Shown here: positions 36,176 through 44,098 of the stretch, one piece after another
How positions within the stretch are numbered: position 1 is the stretch's first letter
Layout of the letters: every line of letters starts with the position of its first letter
Assembly (NCBI RefSeq): GCF_003752415.1
Contig: NZ_RKHG01000001.1
Location: forward strand, 2,604,001-2,668,000
DNA from: Luteococcus japonicus
GTDB lineage: Bacteria > Actinomycetota > Actinomycetes > Propionibacteriales > Propionibacteriaceae
Reading direction: 5' to 3'
Length of the DNA stretch: 64,000 bases
Program-made: the position numbers and the translations under genes
The notes under the pieces: model-generated
What the model was told of the DNA's origin: nothing
The model's input: the letters and a program-made list of their open reading frames with translations, nothing else
Database searches by the model: none

Positions 36176-37648
36176 TCAGGCGAGCGGGATCTTCAGGGTG
36201 AAGCAGGTGTGGCCGGGGTGGGAGTCGAGCTCCGCCGAACCGCCGTGGGCTTCCATCACGGCCGCGACGATGGCCAGGCCCAGGCCCGTCGAGCCTTCGG
36301 TGGTGTGGGCGCGGGCAGTGTCGGCACGGGCGAAGCGCTCGAAGGCGTGGTGCTTGATGCTCTCGTCGACGCCGGGGCCATCGTCGACGACCGTGACCAC
36401 GGCAAAACCGGAGTCCCGGCCGACGCTGGTCTCCACATGGGTGCCCTCGGGGGTGTGCTTGCGGGCATTGGCCAGCAGATTGGCCACCACCTGGTGCAGC
36501 TTGAGGGCATCGGCCCTGGCCAGCACCGGGCCCTCTGGCAGATCCACGCTCCACTCGTGGGTGGGGCCGGCCACCTGTGCGTCGCTGACGGCATTGAGCA
36601 CCACCTCGACGACGTCGGTCTCCGCCAGGTCCAGCGTGGGGTCATTGTCCAGCCGGGCCAGCAGCAGCATGTCCTCCACCAAGCGGCTCATCCGGGTACT
36701 CTCCGCCTCGATCCGGCCCATGGCGAAGGCCATGTCCTGCGGCATCTCGTCGCGGCTCCGGCGGGTCAGTTCCGAGTAGCCACGGATGGCGGCCAGCGGG
36801 TTGCGGAGTTCATGGGAGGCGTCGGCGACGAACTGACGCACCTTGGTCTCCGAGTCCTGGCGGGTGGCCAGCGCCCCCTCCACGTTCTCCAGCATGTGGT
36901 TGAAGGCGTAACCCACTCGGCCCACCTCGTTGGCGGGGTTGGCGTCTTCGTCCGCGACGCGCTGCGGCAGGGCCACCTCGCCCCGGCCCAGGGACAGGTT
37001 GGAGACCTCGGTGGCGGTGGCGGCCAGCCGGTTCAGCGGCTTCAGGGCGCTGCTGACCAGGGCACGGGCGGCCGCGATGGCACCCAGCAGGGCGGCGGCG
37101 GTGAGCGCCAGCTCGGTCAGGATCAGCTGCTTGAGCGAGTGGTTCACCAGGTCGAGCGGCAGCGCCACGATCTGGCTGCCCGACGAGGTGGCCCGGCTCT
37201 GGACCCGGTACTGCTGGTCCAGGCCGTCCAGGTGGATGGTCGTCGGTTCGGTGGAGGCCTCCGACATCAGTTGCTGGGCCACTGCCGGGGCAAGGTCCTC
37301 CTTGCCGTTCTCGATCCAGATGACCGCCGGTTGGGAGGATTCCGAGGTCACCATCGTGATCTGGCCGATCTCGGTACCGGGCGGCGGGCGGTCCCCGAAG
37401 CCCTCGTGGTCGTCATCCATGAACCGGTCCGAGCGCACCAGCGCGGACTGCAGCTTGCCGTCGACGGTGTTGATCAGCTGGTGGCGCACCGCGATGGTGG
37501 AGGCGGTGCCCAGCAGCAGCGCCAGCAGCATCACCAGGCCGGCGACGCGCAGGACGAGCTTGCGGGACAGGGTGCCCTTGCCCATCGGGTTGAGGTCCAT
37601 CGGTGCCAGGGCGCGCGTGGAGCCGCCGGGCACCGCCAGATCGCTCAT
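36176..37648 (-). CDS. Two-component sensor histidine kinase (OmpR-class partner)
   Basis: 490 residues. TM1 at about 30-52, an external sensor region of about 110 residues, TM2 at about 160-185, then HAMP, a HisKA domain with phospho-accepting DASHELRNPLAAIRGYSEL, and HATPase with N box NLLANARKHTPEG, G1 VVDDGPGVDE and G2 GSTGLGLAIV. Its start codon overlaps the response-regulator stop by one base, so both are coupled. The sensor region has no known ligand motif. The set resembles the TcrYX/MprAB type of actinobacteria, but the signal is unknown. Confidence 0.92.
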   Translation of the reverse strand: MSDLAVPGGSTRALAPMDLNPMGKGTLSRKLVLRVAGLVMLLALLLGTASTIAVRHQLINTVDGKLQSALVRSDRFMDDDHEGFGDRPPPGTEIGQITMVTSESSQPAVIWIENGKEDLAPAVAQQLMSEASTEPTTIHLDGLDQQYRVQSRATSSGSQIVALPLDLVNHSLKQLILTELALTAAALLGAIAAARALVSSALKPLNRLAATATEVSNLSLGRGEVALPQRVADEDANPANEVGRVGYAFNHMLENVEGALATRQDSETKVRQFVADASHELRNPLAAIRGYSELTRRSRDEMPQDMAFAMGRIEAESTRMSRLVEDMLLLARLDNDPTLDLAETDVVEVVLNAVSDAQVAGPTHEWSVDLPEGPVLARADALKLHQVVANLLANARKHTPEGTHVETSVGRDSGFAVVTVVDDGPGVDESIKHHAFERFARADTARAHTTEGSTGLGLAIVAAVMEAHGGSAELDSHPGHTCFTLKIPLA

Positions 37649-38382
37649 CAGGCGGCGGGGCGCAGCACGTAGCCGGCGCCGCGCATGGTGTGGATCATCG
37701 GCGCGCGGTCGTGGTCGATCTTCTTGCGCAGGTAGCTGATGTAGAGCTCGACGACATTGGCCTGTCCGCCGAAGTCGTAGTTCCACACCCGGTCCAGGAT
37801 CTGCGCCTTGGAGAGCACGCGCTTGGGATTGCGCATCAGGTAGCGCAGCAGCTCGAACTCGGTCGCGGTCAGGTTGATCTCGTCCCCACCGCGGGTCACT
37901 TCGTGGGAGTCCTCGTCCAGGGTCAGGTCACCGACCACCAGCAGCGAGTCGTTCTGTGGGGCGGTGGCGCCGCTTCGGCGCAGCAGGGCGCGCAGCCGGG
38001 CGATCACCTCCTCCAGGCTGAAGGGCTTGGTGACGTAGTCGTCTCCGCCGGCGGTCAGTCCGCCGATCCGGTCCGCGACGGCGTCCTTGGCGGTGAGGAA
38101 GATCACCGGCACGTCGGGCTGTTCGGTGCGGATCCGGCGCATCACCTCGAGGCCGTCGAAGTCCGGGAGCATCATGTCCAGCACGATGGCGTCGGGGTGC
38201 ACCTCGCGGGCGGTCTTCACCGCGGCGGTGCCGGTGGCGGCGGTGGAGACGTCCCAGCCCTCGTAGCGCATCGCCATGCTGAGCAGCTCGGTGAGGCTGG
38301 GTTCGTCGTCGACGGTCAGCACCCGGATGGGGGAGCCGTCGGAGCGGGTGAGCTGTTCGGAGTTCGGGTCAAAGCGTGCCAT
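37648..38382 (-). CDS. OmpR-family response regulator
   Basis: 244 residues. Receiver domain with acidic pair Asp25/Asp26 (VDDEP), phospho-acceptor Asp69 (VLDMMLPDFDG) and Lys119 (DDYVTKPF); winged-helix DNA-binding domain at about 145-240 (EINLTATEFELLRYLMRNPK, VELYISYLRKKID, MIHTMRGAGYVLRP). It should activate or repress target promoters when phosphorylated by the kinase downstream. Targets could include the adjacent DoxX gene, but no direct-repeat binding site was picked out. Confidence 0.93.
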   Translation of the reverse strand: MARFDPNSEQLTRSDGSPIRVLTVDDEPSLTELLSMAMRYEGWDVSTAATGTAAVKTAREVHPDAIVLDMMLPDFDGLEVMRRIRTEQPDVPVIFLTAKDAVADRIGGLTAGGDDYVTKPFSLEEVIARLRALLRRSGATAPQNDSLLVVGDLTLDEDSHEVTRGGDEINLTATEFELLRYLMRNPKRVLSKAQILDRVWNYDFGGQANVVELYISYLRKKIDHDRAPMIHTMRGAGYVLRPAA

Positions 38383-38463
38383 GGCAAGTACTCTCCTCCG
38401 CCAGCCCCTGCGCTGGCTGTGTCATTCCTGTGCGCAGTCTGTGAGGCTCGCCGGCCATGGGGC

Positions 38464-38919
38464 TCAGGGGACCTCGCGGACCGCGATCCGCTCGTTGTCC
38501 TCGCGGCGGCGACGGAAGATGAGCGCATCCAATCCGGCACGTCCGGAGCCGAAGGTGAGCAGCAGCAGGGCCAGCAGGCCCAGCAGGAGGTTGTTCTCGA
38601 AACCGTCGTCGTGCGGGAAGACCCCATTGGCCCACTTGATCCACACGATGGTGAGCACCTGCTGCGCCAGCAGGAAGGCCGCCACCAGCGGAACCAGCAG
38701 CCCGAAGACCAGCATCACACCGCCAACAGCCTCCAGCACGACGCTTCCCCAGGCCAACAGGTAGGGCTGTGGCACGTGGTGGGCCTGCAGGTGGCTGATC
38801 TCACTGGCCATCCCCACCTCGCGCCACCGGTGCCAGGCGTGCAGCACGAGCAGACAGCCCAGGGCGAGCCTGACCAACAGCAGGCTGATGCCCTGCAGGA
38901 AGCCGACGAAGGATTTCAT
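38464..38919 (-). CDS. DoxX-family membrane protein
   Basis: 151 residues with four TM helices. LVRLALGCLLVLHAWHRWRE and EAVGGVMLVFGLLVPLVAAF are the DoxX signature helices; YDDGFENN-type text (HDDGFENNLLLGLLALLLLT) before the last helix is also typical. DoxX proteins are quinone-linked or stress-associated integral membrane proteins of uncertain function, some in thiosulfate/redox complexes. It starts at 38919; the long frame upstream lies antisense to the dehydrogenase gene and is rejected. Confidence 0.85.
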   Translation of the reverse strand: MKSFVGFLQGISLLLVRLALGCLLVLHAWHRWREVGMASEISHLQAHHVPQPYLLAWGSVVLEAVGGVMLVFGLLVPLVAAFLLAQQVLTIVWIKWANGVFPHDDGFENNLLLGLLALLLLTFGSGRAGLDALIFRRRREDNERIAVREVP

Positions 38920-39031
38920 GGCGTGCCTCGTTCCAGTGGGGTGACCTGCCGCCAACTCTAGGGGTGAGGGGGGACAGTTTTCGGGAAGCGGACCGGTTGT
39001 GCCCCGCGCGCGTGGCGGCTTTGATGGACCC

Positions 39032-40174
39032 ATGAGTGCCCCCTTCACCTTTGCCACGGCAGGATCCATCCGCTTCGGAGCCGGCGTCGCCGGACAGCTC
39101 GGGGAGGTCGTCGCCGGGCTCGGCAGCAGGGTGATGCTGGTCACCGGCGGCAGCCCGGAGCGGACCGCGGCCGTGCACGGGGGCCTCGACGTGGTGGCCC
39201 AGCACCGCGTCGGACACGAGCCGACGATGGACGACGCCCGCACCGCCACGGCCGCAGCCCGGGAGGCGCAGGTCGACGTGGTGGTGGCCGTCGGCGGAGG
39301 TTCGGCCGTGGACCTGGCCAAGGCCGTCGGCATCCTGCTGGTCAGCGGCCGCGACCCGCTGGACCACGCCGAGGTGATCGGCAAGGGCGAACCGCTGCCT
39401 GCCACGTCGGTTCCCGTCGTCGCCGTCCCCACCACCGCCGGAACCGGCGCGGAGGTCACCGCCAATGCCGTCCTGGCCAGCCACCAGCACCAGGTGAAGG
39501 TGAGCCTGCGCAGCCCCGCGATGCTGCCCCGCGTCGCCCTGGTGGACCCCGAGCTGACCCTGGACTGCCCGCCGCAGGTGACGGCCTCCTCGGGGATGGA
39601 CGCGCTGACCCAGTGTCTGGAGCCGCTGGTCTCGCCGATGGCCACCCCGCTGACTGACGGCTTCTGCCGCACCGGCCTGGAGGCCGCTTCCCGTGGCCTG
39701 CGCGACGCCTTCCTGCACGGTGCGAACCTGGAGGCACGCACGGACATGGCGCTGTGCTCCCTGATGGGTGGCCTGGCGCTGGCCAATGCCAAGCTCGGTG
39801 CCGTCCACGGCCTGGCCGGGCCGCTCGGCGGGATGACCGGGGCTCCCCATGGCGCCATCTGCGCCGCCCTGCTGCCCGGGATCACCGCCGCCAATGTCGC
39901 GGCCCTGGAGGCGCGCGACCCGCAGAACCCTGCCCTGGGCCGTTACCGCGAGGCGGCCCGGATCATCACCGGCGTCGACGAGACCGAGGCACTGATCGGC
40001 TGGCTGAACGAGACGCTGCGGGTGCTGGAGATCGGTGGCCTGGCGGAGATGGGCCTGACCACCGGCCGGATCGACGAGCTGTGCGACAAGGCCGCCAGGT
40101 CCAGTTCCATGAAGGGCAATCCCGTCGTCCTGATGCCGGAGGAGCTGGCCTTCGTCGTGCGCGGCTCCCTCTGA
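39032..40174 (+). CDS. Iron-containing alcohol dehydrogenase / maleylacetate-reductase-like
   Basis: 380 residues of the group III Fe-ADH family. NAD(P) binding is marked by VVVAVGGGSAVDLAKAVGIL (about 89-108), followed by VPTTAGTGAEVTANAV. Metal ligands fall in GMDALTQCLEPLVS (Asp) and in AVHGLAGPLGGMTGAPHGAI (His residues about 12 apart). It should oxidise or reduce an alcohol/aldehyde with NAD(P)H; the substrate is not predictable, and maleylacetate reductases share this form. The stop overlaps the start of yaaA (TGATG), so the two are cotranscribed. Confidence 0.85.
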   Translation: MSAPFTFATAGSIRFGAGVAGQLGEVVAGLGSRVMLVTGGSPERTAAVHGGLDVVAQHRVGHEPTMDDARTATAAAREAQVDVVVAVGGGSAVDLAKAVGILLVSGRDPLDHAEVIGKGEPLPATSVPVVAVPTTAGTGAEVTANAVLASHQHQVKVSLRSPAMLPRVALVDPELTLDCPPQVTASSGMDALTQCLEPLVSPMATPLTDGFCRTGLEAASRGLRDAFLHGANLEARTDMALCSLMGGLALANAKLGAVHGLAGPLGGMTGAPHGAICAALLPGITAANVAALEARDPQNPALGRYREAARIITGVDETEALIGWLNETLRVLEIGGLAEMGLTTGRIDELCDKAARSSSMKGNPVVLMPEELAFVVRGSL

Positions 40175-40917
40175 TGCTGATCCTGCTGCCGCCCAGTGAG
40201 GGCAAGGCCACCGCCCGTCGCGGCCGCCCGATGGACCTCGACGCCCTCAGCCTCCCGTCGCTGAACCCCGCGCGCAGTCGGGTGCTGGGCGCCCTGGCCC
40301 AGCTCAGTGCACGCGAGAACGCGATGAGCGTGCTGAAGGTGGGCGCCTCGCTGGCCGAGGACGTCGAGGCCAATACCCGGCTGATGACGGCGCCTGCGCT
40401 GCGCGCCCGGGACCTGTACACCGGGGTGCTCTACGACGCGCTGGACCTCACGTCCCTGTCCGGAGCGGACTCCCGGCGAGCCACGGCACGCCTGCTGGTG
40501 ACCAGCGCCGCCCACGGGGCGCTGCGGATGAACGACCGGGTCAGCCCCTACCGGCTGGCGATGGACGTCGACCTGCCCGGGGTGGGGCCGCTGGCCCGGC
40601 ACTGGGCGCCGCTGCTGGCGGCCGTACTGCCCGGCGAAGTGGGCACCGGGATCGTCGTCGACTGCCGCTCCACCAGCTACCGCAATGCGTGGAAGCCGAC
40701 GCCGGAGCTGGCCGACCGCTGGGTGGTCGTCGACGTGCCCGGCGCCTCGCACTGGGCCAAGCACACCCGCGGACTGGTGGCGCGGCGGCTCTGCCAGAGC
40801 GACGTCGTCAAGCTCGTCACGGACCTGCCCGTGGCACTGGGGGATGGCTTCGACGTGGAACTGGTGATGCCCACGCGGCCGTCGAAGCCGTGGACGGCGC
40901 TGGTCACCGCCCGCTGA
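40174..40917 (+). CDS. yaaA: YaaA/DUF328 peroxide-stress family protein
   Basis: 247 residues. ILLPPSEGKATARRGRPMDL at the N-terminus is the DUF328 signature, and LYTGVLYDALDLTSL, LLVTSAAHGALRMNDRVSPYRL are further conserved blocks. In E. coli YaaA binds DNA and limits iron-mediated damage under peroxide stress. It is coupled to an iron-dependent dehydrogenase gene upstream. Its 3' end overlaps the convergent membrane protein gene by 14 bp. Confidence 0.88.
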   Translation: MLILLPPSEGKATARRGRPMDLDALSLPSLNPARSRVLGALAQLSARENAMSVLKVGASLAEDVEANTRLMTAPALRARDLYTGVLYDALDLTSLSGADSRRATARLLVTSAAHGALRMNDRVSPYRLAMDVDLPGVGPLARHWAPLLAAVLPGEVGTGIVVDCRSTSYRNAWKPTPELADRWVVVDVPGASHWAKHTRGLVARRLCQSDVVKLVTDLPVALGDGFDVELVMPTRPSKPWTALVTAR

Positions 40918-41686
40918 TCAACTGCCAGATGCCGCCCATGGTGACGATGGCCATCTGCGCCACGACGTGGGCCAGGAAGCACAGGCCCAGCCCGTACCAG
41001 CCGCAGACGCGACGGCGACGCCCCCACCGGCCGCGGTGCAACACCTCGGACCAGATGTAGAGCGGCAGGCCCGCGTCCAGTGGCAGGCCGGGGACCAGCA
41101 GCAGCCAGAACCAGAACCAGCGGGTGCCGCGGCGCGCGGTCCCGGCAATCACCAGGCCGAACTCCATCAATCCCAGCGCCAGCGCGGGCAGGTATTCCCA
41201 GCTGACATGGGAGGAGTGGGCATGTTCGCTGAACTGGAGGAAGGTCAGTTCCTGGCCGGCGGCCGCTGTGTCTGAGGAGTCCGTGCCGTACTGGACGTCG
41301 GGATTCGCGTGCCTGGCCGCCACCTGACGCACCTCGTCGAGCGGGATCCAGTGGTGACGGTGCTGCCGGTCCGTCCACTGGAGGTACTCGCCCTGGTCGG
41401 AGGTCTCGTCGGCGCCGACCTGGAAGCTGGTGCCCAGCAATCGGGTGAGCAGGTCCGCCGGCGGGTTGGTGCTGCGCTCGGTGGAGATGATCCGGTTGCC
41501 GGTGATCGCGGCCTCCGCGTCGGCGACGCTGGCCCGCTGCGGCGCGGACCACAGGTTCAGCAGGATGTTCATCAGCCACAAGGTGATCAGGAGGCCGGTG
41601 ATGATCCGCTCGCCGAGCCCGAGGTCTTTCCAGGACAGCCCGTCCCGGCGACGAGTGGCGGTGCGCGGGGTGGCGGTCTCGGACAT
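40904..41686 (-). CDS. Hypothetical membrane protein
   Basis: 260 residues. One TM near 25-45 (IITGLLITLWLMNILLNLW), an external region of about 110 residues with acidic and His-rich stretches (WTDRQHRHHWIP, EHAHSSHVSW), then about four TM helices at the C-terminus. No family is recognised. The start is uncertain: ATG at 41686 or three codons earlier, neither with a clear ribosome site. Convergent 14-bp overlap with yaaA. Confidence 0.6.
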   Translation of the reverse strand: MSETATPRTATRRRDGLSWKDLGLGERIITGLLITLWLMNILLNLWSAPQRASVADAEAAITGNRIISTERSTNPPADLLTRLLGTSFQVGADETSDQGEYLQWTDRQHRHHWIPLDEVRQVAARHANPDVQYGTDSSDTAAAGQELTFLQFSEHAHSSHVSWEYLPALALGLMEFGLVIAGTARRGTRWFWFWLLLVPGLPLDAGLPLYIWSEVLHRGRWGRRRRVCGWYGLGLCFLAHVVAQMAIVTMGGIWQLISGR

Positions 41687-41722
41687 GGAGCCCATTGTGG
41701 GGCTGGAAAGGGGCAGTTCACC

Positions 41723-41792
41723 CACGTCGCGATGGCTGTTCGACGTCGCTGACCTCGCGGGGTCCGCGACGTCGAACAGGTGTCGCGACGTG
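41723..41792. repeat. 27-bp-arm palindrome with short inner hairpin
   Basis: Arm 41723-41749 (CACGTCGCGATGGCTGTTCG...) and arm 41766-41792 are inverted copies matching at 24 of 27 positions; the three mismatches fall together in the middle (TGG against CAC). The 16-bp loop has its own GACC/GGTC pairs. It lies between two minus-strand genes and has no T-run. Confidence 0.8.
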
Positions 41793-41803
41793 CGAAGAGG
41801 GCG

Positions 41804-42481
41804 TCAGCGCTGGCCGGGGCCGCCAGTGCGCACCTCGATGGTCTTGAGGTCCTTGGAGACCTCCACCATCACCTTGCTGCCGGACTTGGTGCCCTGCACG
41901 TCGTAGGAGCCGTCGGGATCCTTCTGCACGCTCTCCACCGTCACGGCGGAGTCCTTGGCCTTCACCGCGGCCTTGACCTTGGCGGTCTCGTCCGCAGTGG
42001 CGGCGGTGTGGCTGTGGCCGGCCTGACCGCCGGGGCCACCCTTGCCGTCGCGGTCACCCATGGTGTGGGCGGTGATGGTCTTGAGGTCCTTGCTGACCTC
42101 ATAGCCCGCGCGATTGCCGGACGTGGTGCCCATCACGTGGTAGGCGCCGTCGGAGTCCTTCATCACGTGCTCGACGGTGAAGGTCTTGTCCTTGGCCTTG
42201 ACGGCGTCGGTGACCTTGGTGAGTTCGGAGCCGGTCACCTCGGTGCCCATCATGTGACCACCGCGGCCGTGACCACCGCGGCCGTCCTGGTCTCCCTGGT
42301 TCTGGCCGGTCTGGGTGCCCTTGCCCTGCTGCCCGTAGCTGGCGGGGGCCCCGTAGCTGGAGCCGTTGTTGCCGGTGGTGGTCTCGGCATTCGCGTTGAG
42401 GGCCGCCGTGGCGCCGCCGGCGACGATCAGTCCTGCAACCGCGACGCTGGCAAAGGTTGCCGTCTTCTTCTTGTCGGTCAT
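41804..42481 (-). CDS. Secreted/anchored protein with two PepSY-like repeats
   Basis: 225 residues. Residues 1-32 are a signal peptide or N-terminal anchor (DKKKTATFASVAVAGLIVAG). A Gly/Gln/Asn/His-rich linker follows (about 33-80, with GGHGRGGHMMG), then two homologous modules of about 65 residues: VTDAVKAKDKTFTVEHVMKD with SDGAYHVMGTTSGNR, and VKAAVKAKDSAVTVESVQKD with PDGSYDVQGTKSGSK, each ending EVSKDLKTI. The modules resemble PepSY domains, which bind or inhibit peptidases. The start at 42481 follows AGGAGG by 7 nt. Function outside the cell is unknown. Confidence 0.75.
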   Translation of the reverse strand: MTDKKKTATFASVAVAGLIVAGGATAALNANAETTTGNNGSSYGAPASYGQQGKGTQTGQNQGDQDGRGGHGRGGHMMGTEVTGSELTKVTDAVKAKDKTFTVEHVMKDSDGAYHVMGTTSGNRAGYEVSKDLKTITAHTMGDRDGKGGPGGQAGHSHTAATADETAKVKAAVKAKDSAVTVESVQKDPDGSYDVQGTKSGSKVMVEVSKDLKTIEVRTGGPGQR

Positions 42482-42604
42482 CGGATACCTCCTGGTTGTC
42501 GGCGGACCTTCCACCGGACACCAGTCAGCGTGCCGACGCACTCTGGGGTACCCCTGTCGCGGACCTGTCAGGAGGCTGTGAACCGGAGCCGGAGGGGCAC
42601 GGGT

Positions 42605-44002
42605 TCAGCCGTGTGCCTGTTCCACCAGGGCGAACCGCTCGGTCGTGTCCACATCGCGGCGCCGGTAGAGCAGCAGTGCCGCCAGCATGGCGCCGAAGCT
42701 GGTGCCGGCCGCCAGACCCACGGCCACATAGGTGGCCCCCAGCAGGAGCCATGTGGCGTCGACCGGGGTCTCGTCGGTGATGGCGAAGACGCCGCGGTAG
42801 AGCATCACGCCGGGCATCAGGGCCGCGACGGCCGTCGAGGTCAGGGCCACCAGGGGGATGTGCAGCCGGTGCACCAGCAGGCGCGCGACGAAGCCCACAG
42901 CCAGGGCGGCGATCGCCACCCGCGCCGGGTGGGATCCGGTGACCCAGGCCGCCGCCAGATAGCTGGTCCACAGCAGCAGGCCGAGCACCGTGGTGGTCGC
43001 CAGGGTCTTGGCGCGCATCATGAAGCGCACCCCGAAGCACAGCGCCACCAGCCCGGAGCAGGCCAGCTGGAGCAGGTGGTTCGGAGTCTGGCTGGCGGTT
43101 GGCTCCAACTGCGTCGTGACCCCGAGCGCGCGCCCCAGCCACAACGTCGTCACCAGTCCCAGCACGATCCCACCGGTCGTGACCACCACCTCCATGGTGC
43201 GGGCTCCGGCGCCCAGGAAGCTGCCGTCGATGGCGTCACCGGCAGCGGCGACGGTGCCCATTCCGGCCAGCAGCGAGACCATGCCGGCCGCGATCACCAG
43301 GGAGGGATCCATCCGGGGCAGCCAGGTGGGGGCCCAGTGCTGCACTGCCAGGGCAAGCACCGCCAGGGTCGTGGGGATCGCCGCGCAGACCGCGGTCGTG
43401 AAGAAGCTGCCCAGGCTCCAGCGCTCCAGCCGGCGGCGGGCCTCGTCGACCAGCAGTGTGGACACGGCACCGACGGCCATGTCGGCTCCATTGCCGCCGA
43501 TCAACAGGGCGATGGTGGCGCCCAGCAGGCAGGCCGCGAGCCGCGTGAACCAACGCGGGTGCGAGAAGGGGGCGGCCACGATGTGGTTCAGGCGGGCGGT
43601 GGCGGTCTCCACGTCGACCTCCCCGTGCCGGACGAGGGTCACCAGGCCCTCCACTCGTTCCAGCCGGTCATAGTCCGTCTGGTTGGAGGCCACGGAGCGC
43701 ATGATGGTGATCGGGGTGGCGGCGCCCAGCGGTTCATAGCTGAGCAGGATCCGCGAATAGGTGACGTCGAGCTGCACCGGCAGCCCGTAGGCATGTGCCA
43801 CCCGGCGGACCAGGGACTCGGTGCGGGCGGCGCTCGATCCCGACGAGAGGGCGAGTTCCCCCACCCGCACCGCCAGCTCCGTGATCGCCCTGGCCCTGCC
43901 GGCGGCCACGTCGACGTCGGGCAGCAGGTCCATCTCGTCCCGTGCCGTCTCGGCGGCATTGGAGGCAGGGCCCCGGCCCTGTGAGGCGGCTGACTCTGAC
44001 AC
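42605..44002 (-). CDS. ThrE-type threonine/serine exporter (paralog 1)
   Basis: 465 residues. The N-terminal cytoplasmic/amphipathic domain (ELAVRVGELALSSGSSAARTESLVRRVAHAYG, with its small conserved SGxxxxR block) is followed by about ten TM helices, with the second-domain signature GFVARLLVHRLHIPLVALTSTAVAALMPGVMLYRG cited here by its core LMPGVMLYRG. Full-length ThrE (both domains fused) exports threonine and serine by proton motive force in Corynebacterium. An adjacent second copy follows. GSFLGAGARTMEVVVTTGGI is a typical middle block. Confidence 0.88.
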   Translation of the reverse strand: MSESAASQGRGPASNAAETARDEMDLLPDVDVAAGRARAITELAVRVGELALSSGSSAARTESLVRRVAHAYGLPVQLDVTYSRILLSYEPLGAATPITIMRSVASNQTDYDRLERVEGLVTLVRHGEVDVETATARLNHIVAAPFSHPRWFTRLAACLLGATIALLIGGNGADMAVGAVSTLLVDEARRRLERWSLGSFFTTAVCAAIPTTLAVLALAVQHWAPTWLPRMDPSLVIAAGMVSLLAGMGTVAAAGDAIDGSFLGAGARTMEVVVTTGGIVLGLVTTLWLGRALGVTTQLEPTASQTPNHLLQLACSGLVALCFGVRFMMRAKTLATTTVLGLLLWTSYLAAAWVTGSHPARVAIAALAVGFVARLLVHRLHIPLVALTSTAVAALMPGVMLYRGVFAITDETPVDATWLLLGATYVAVGLAAGTSFGAMLAALLLYRRRDVDTTERFALVEQAHG

Positions 44003-44098
44003 TGGTCCTCCTGGCGGTCACCGGCGCGCGCTGCGCACGGCCGCACAGTCTGTCACCGCCCCGGGCAGCGGGAAACCACCCACGCGGGTGGGGGCGGG

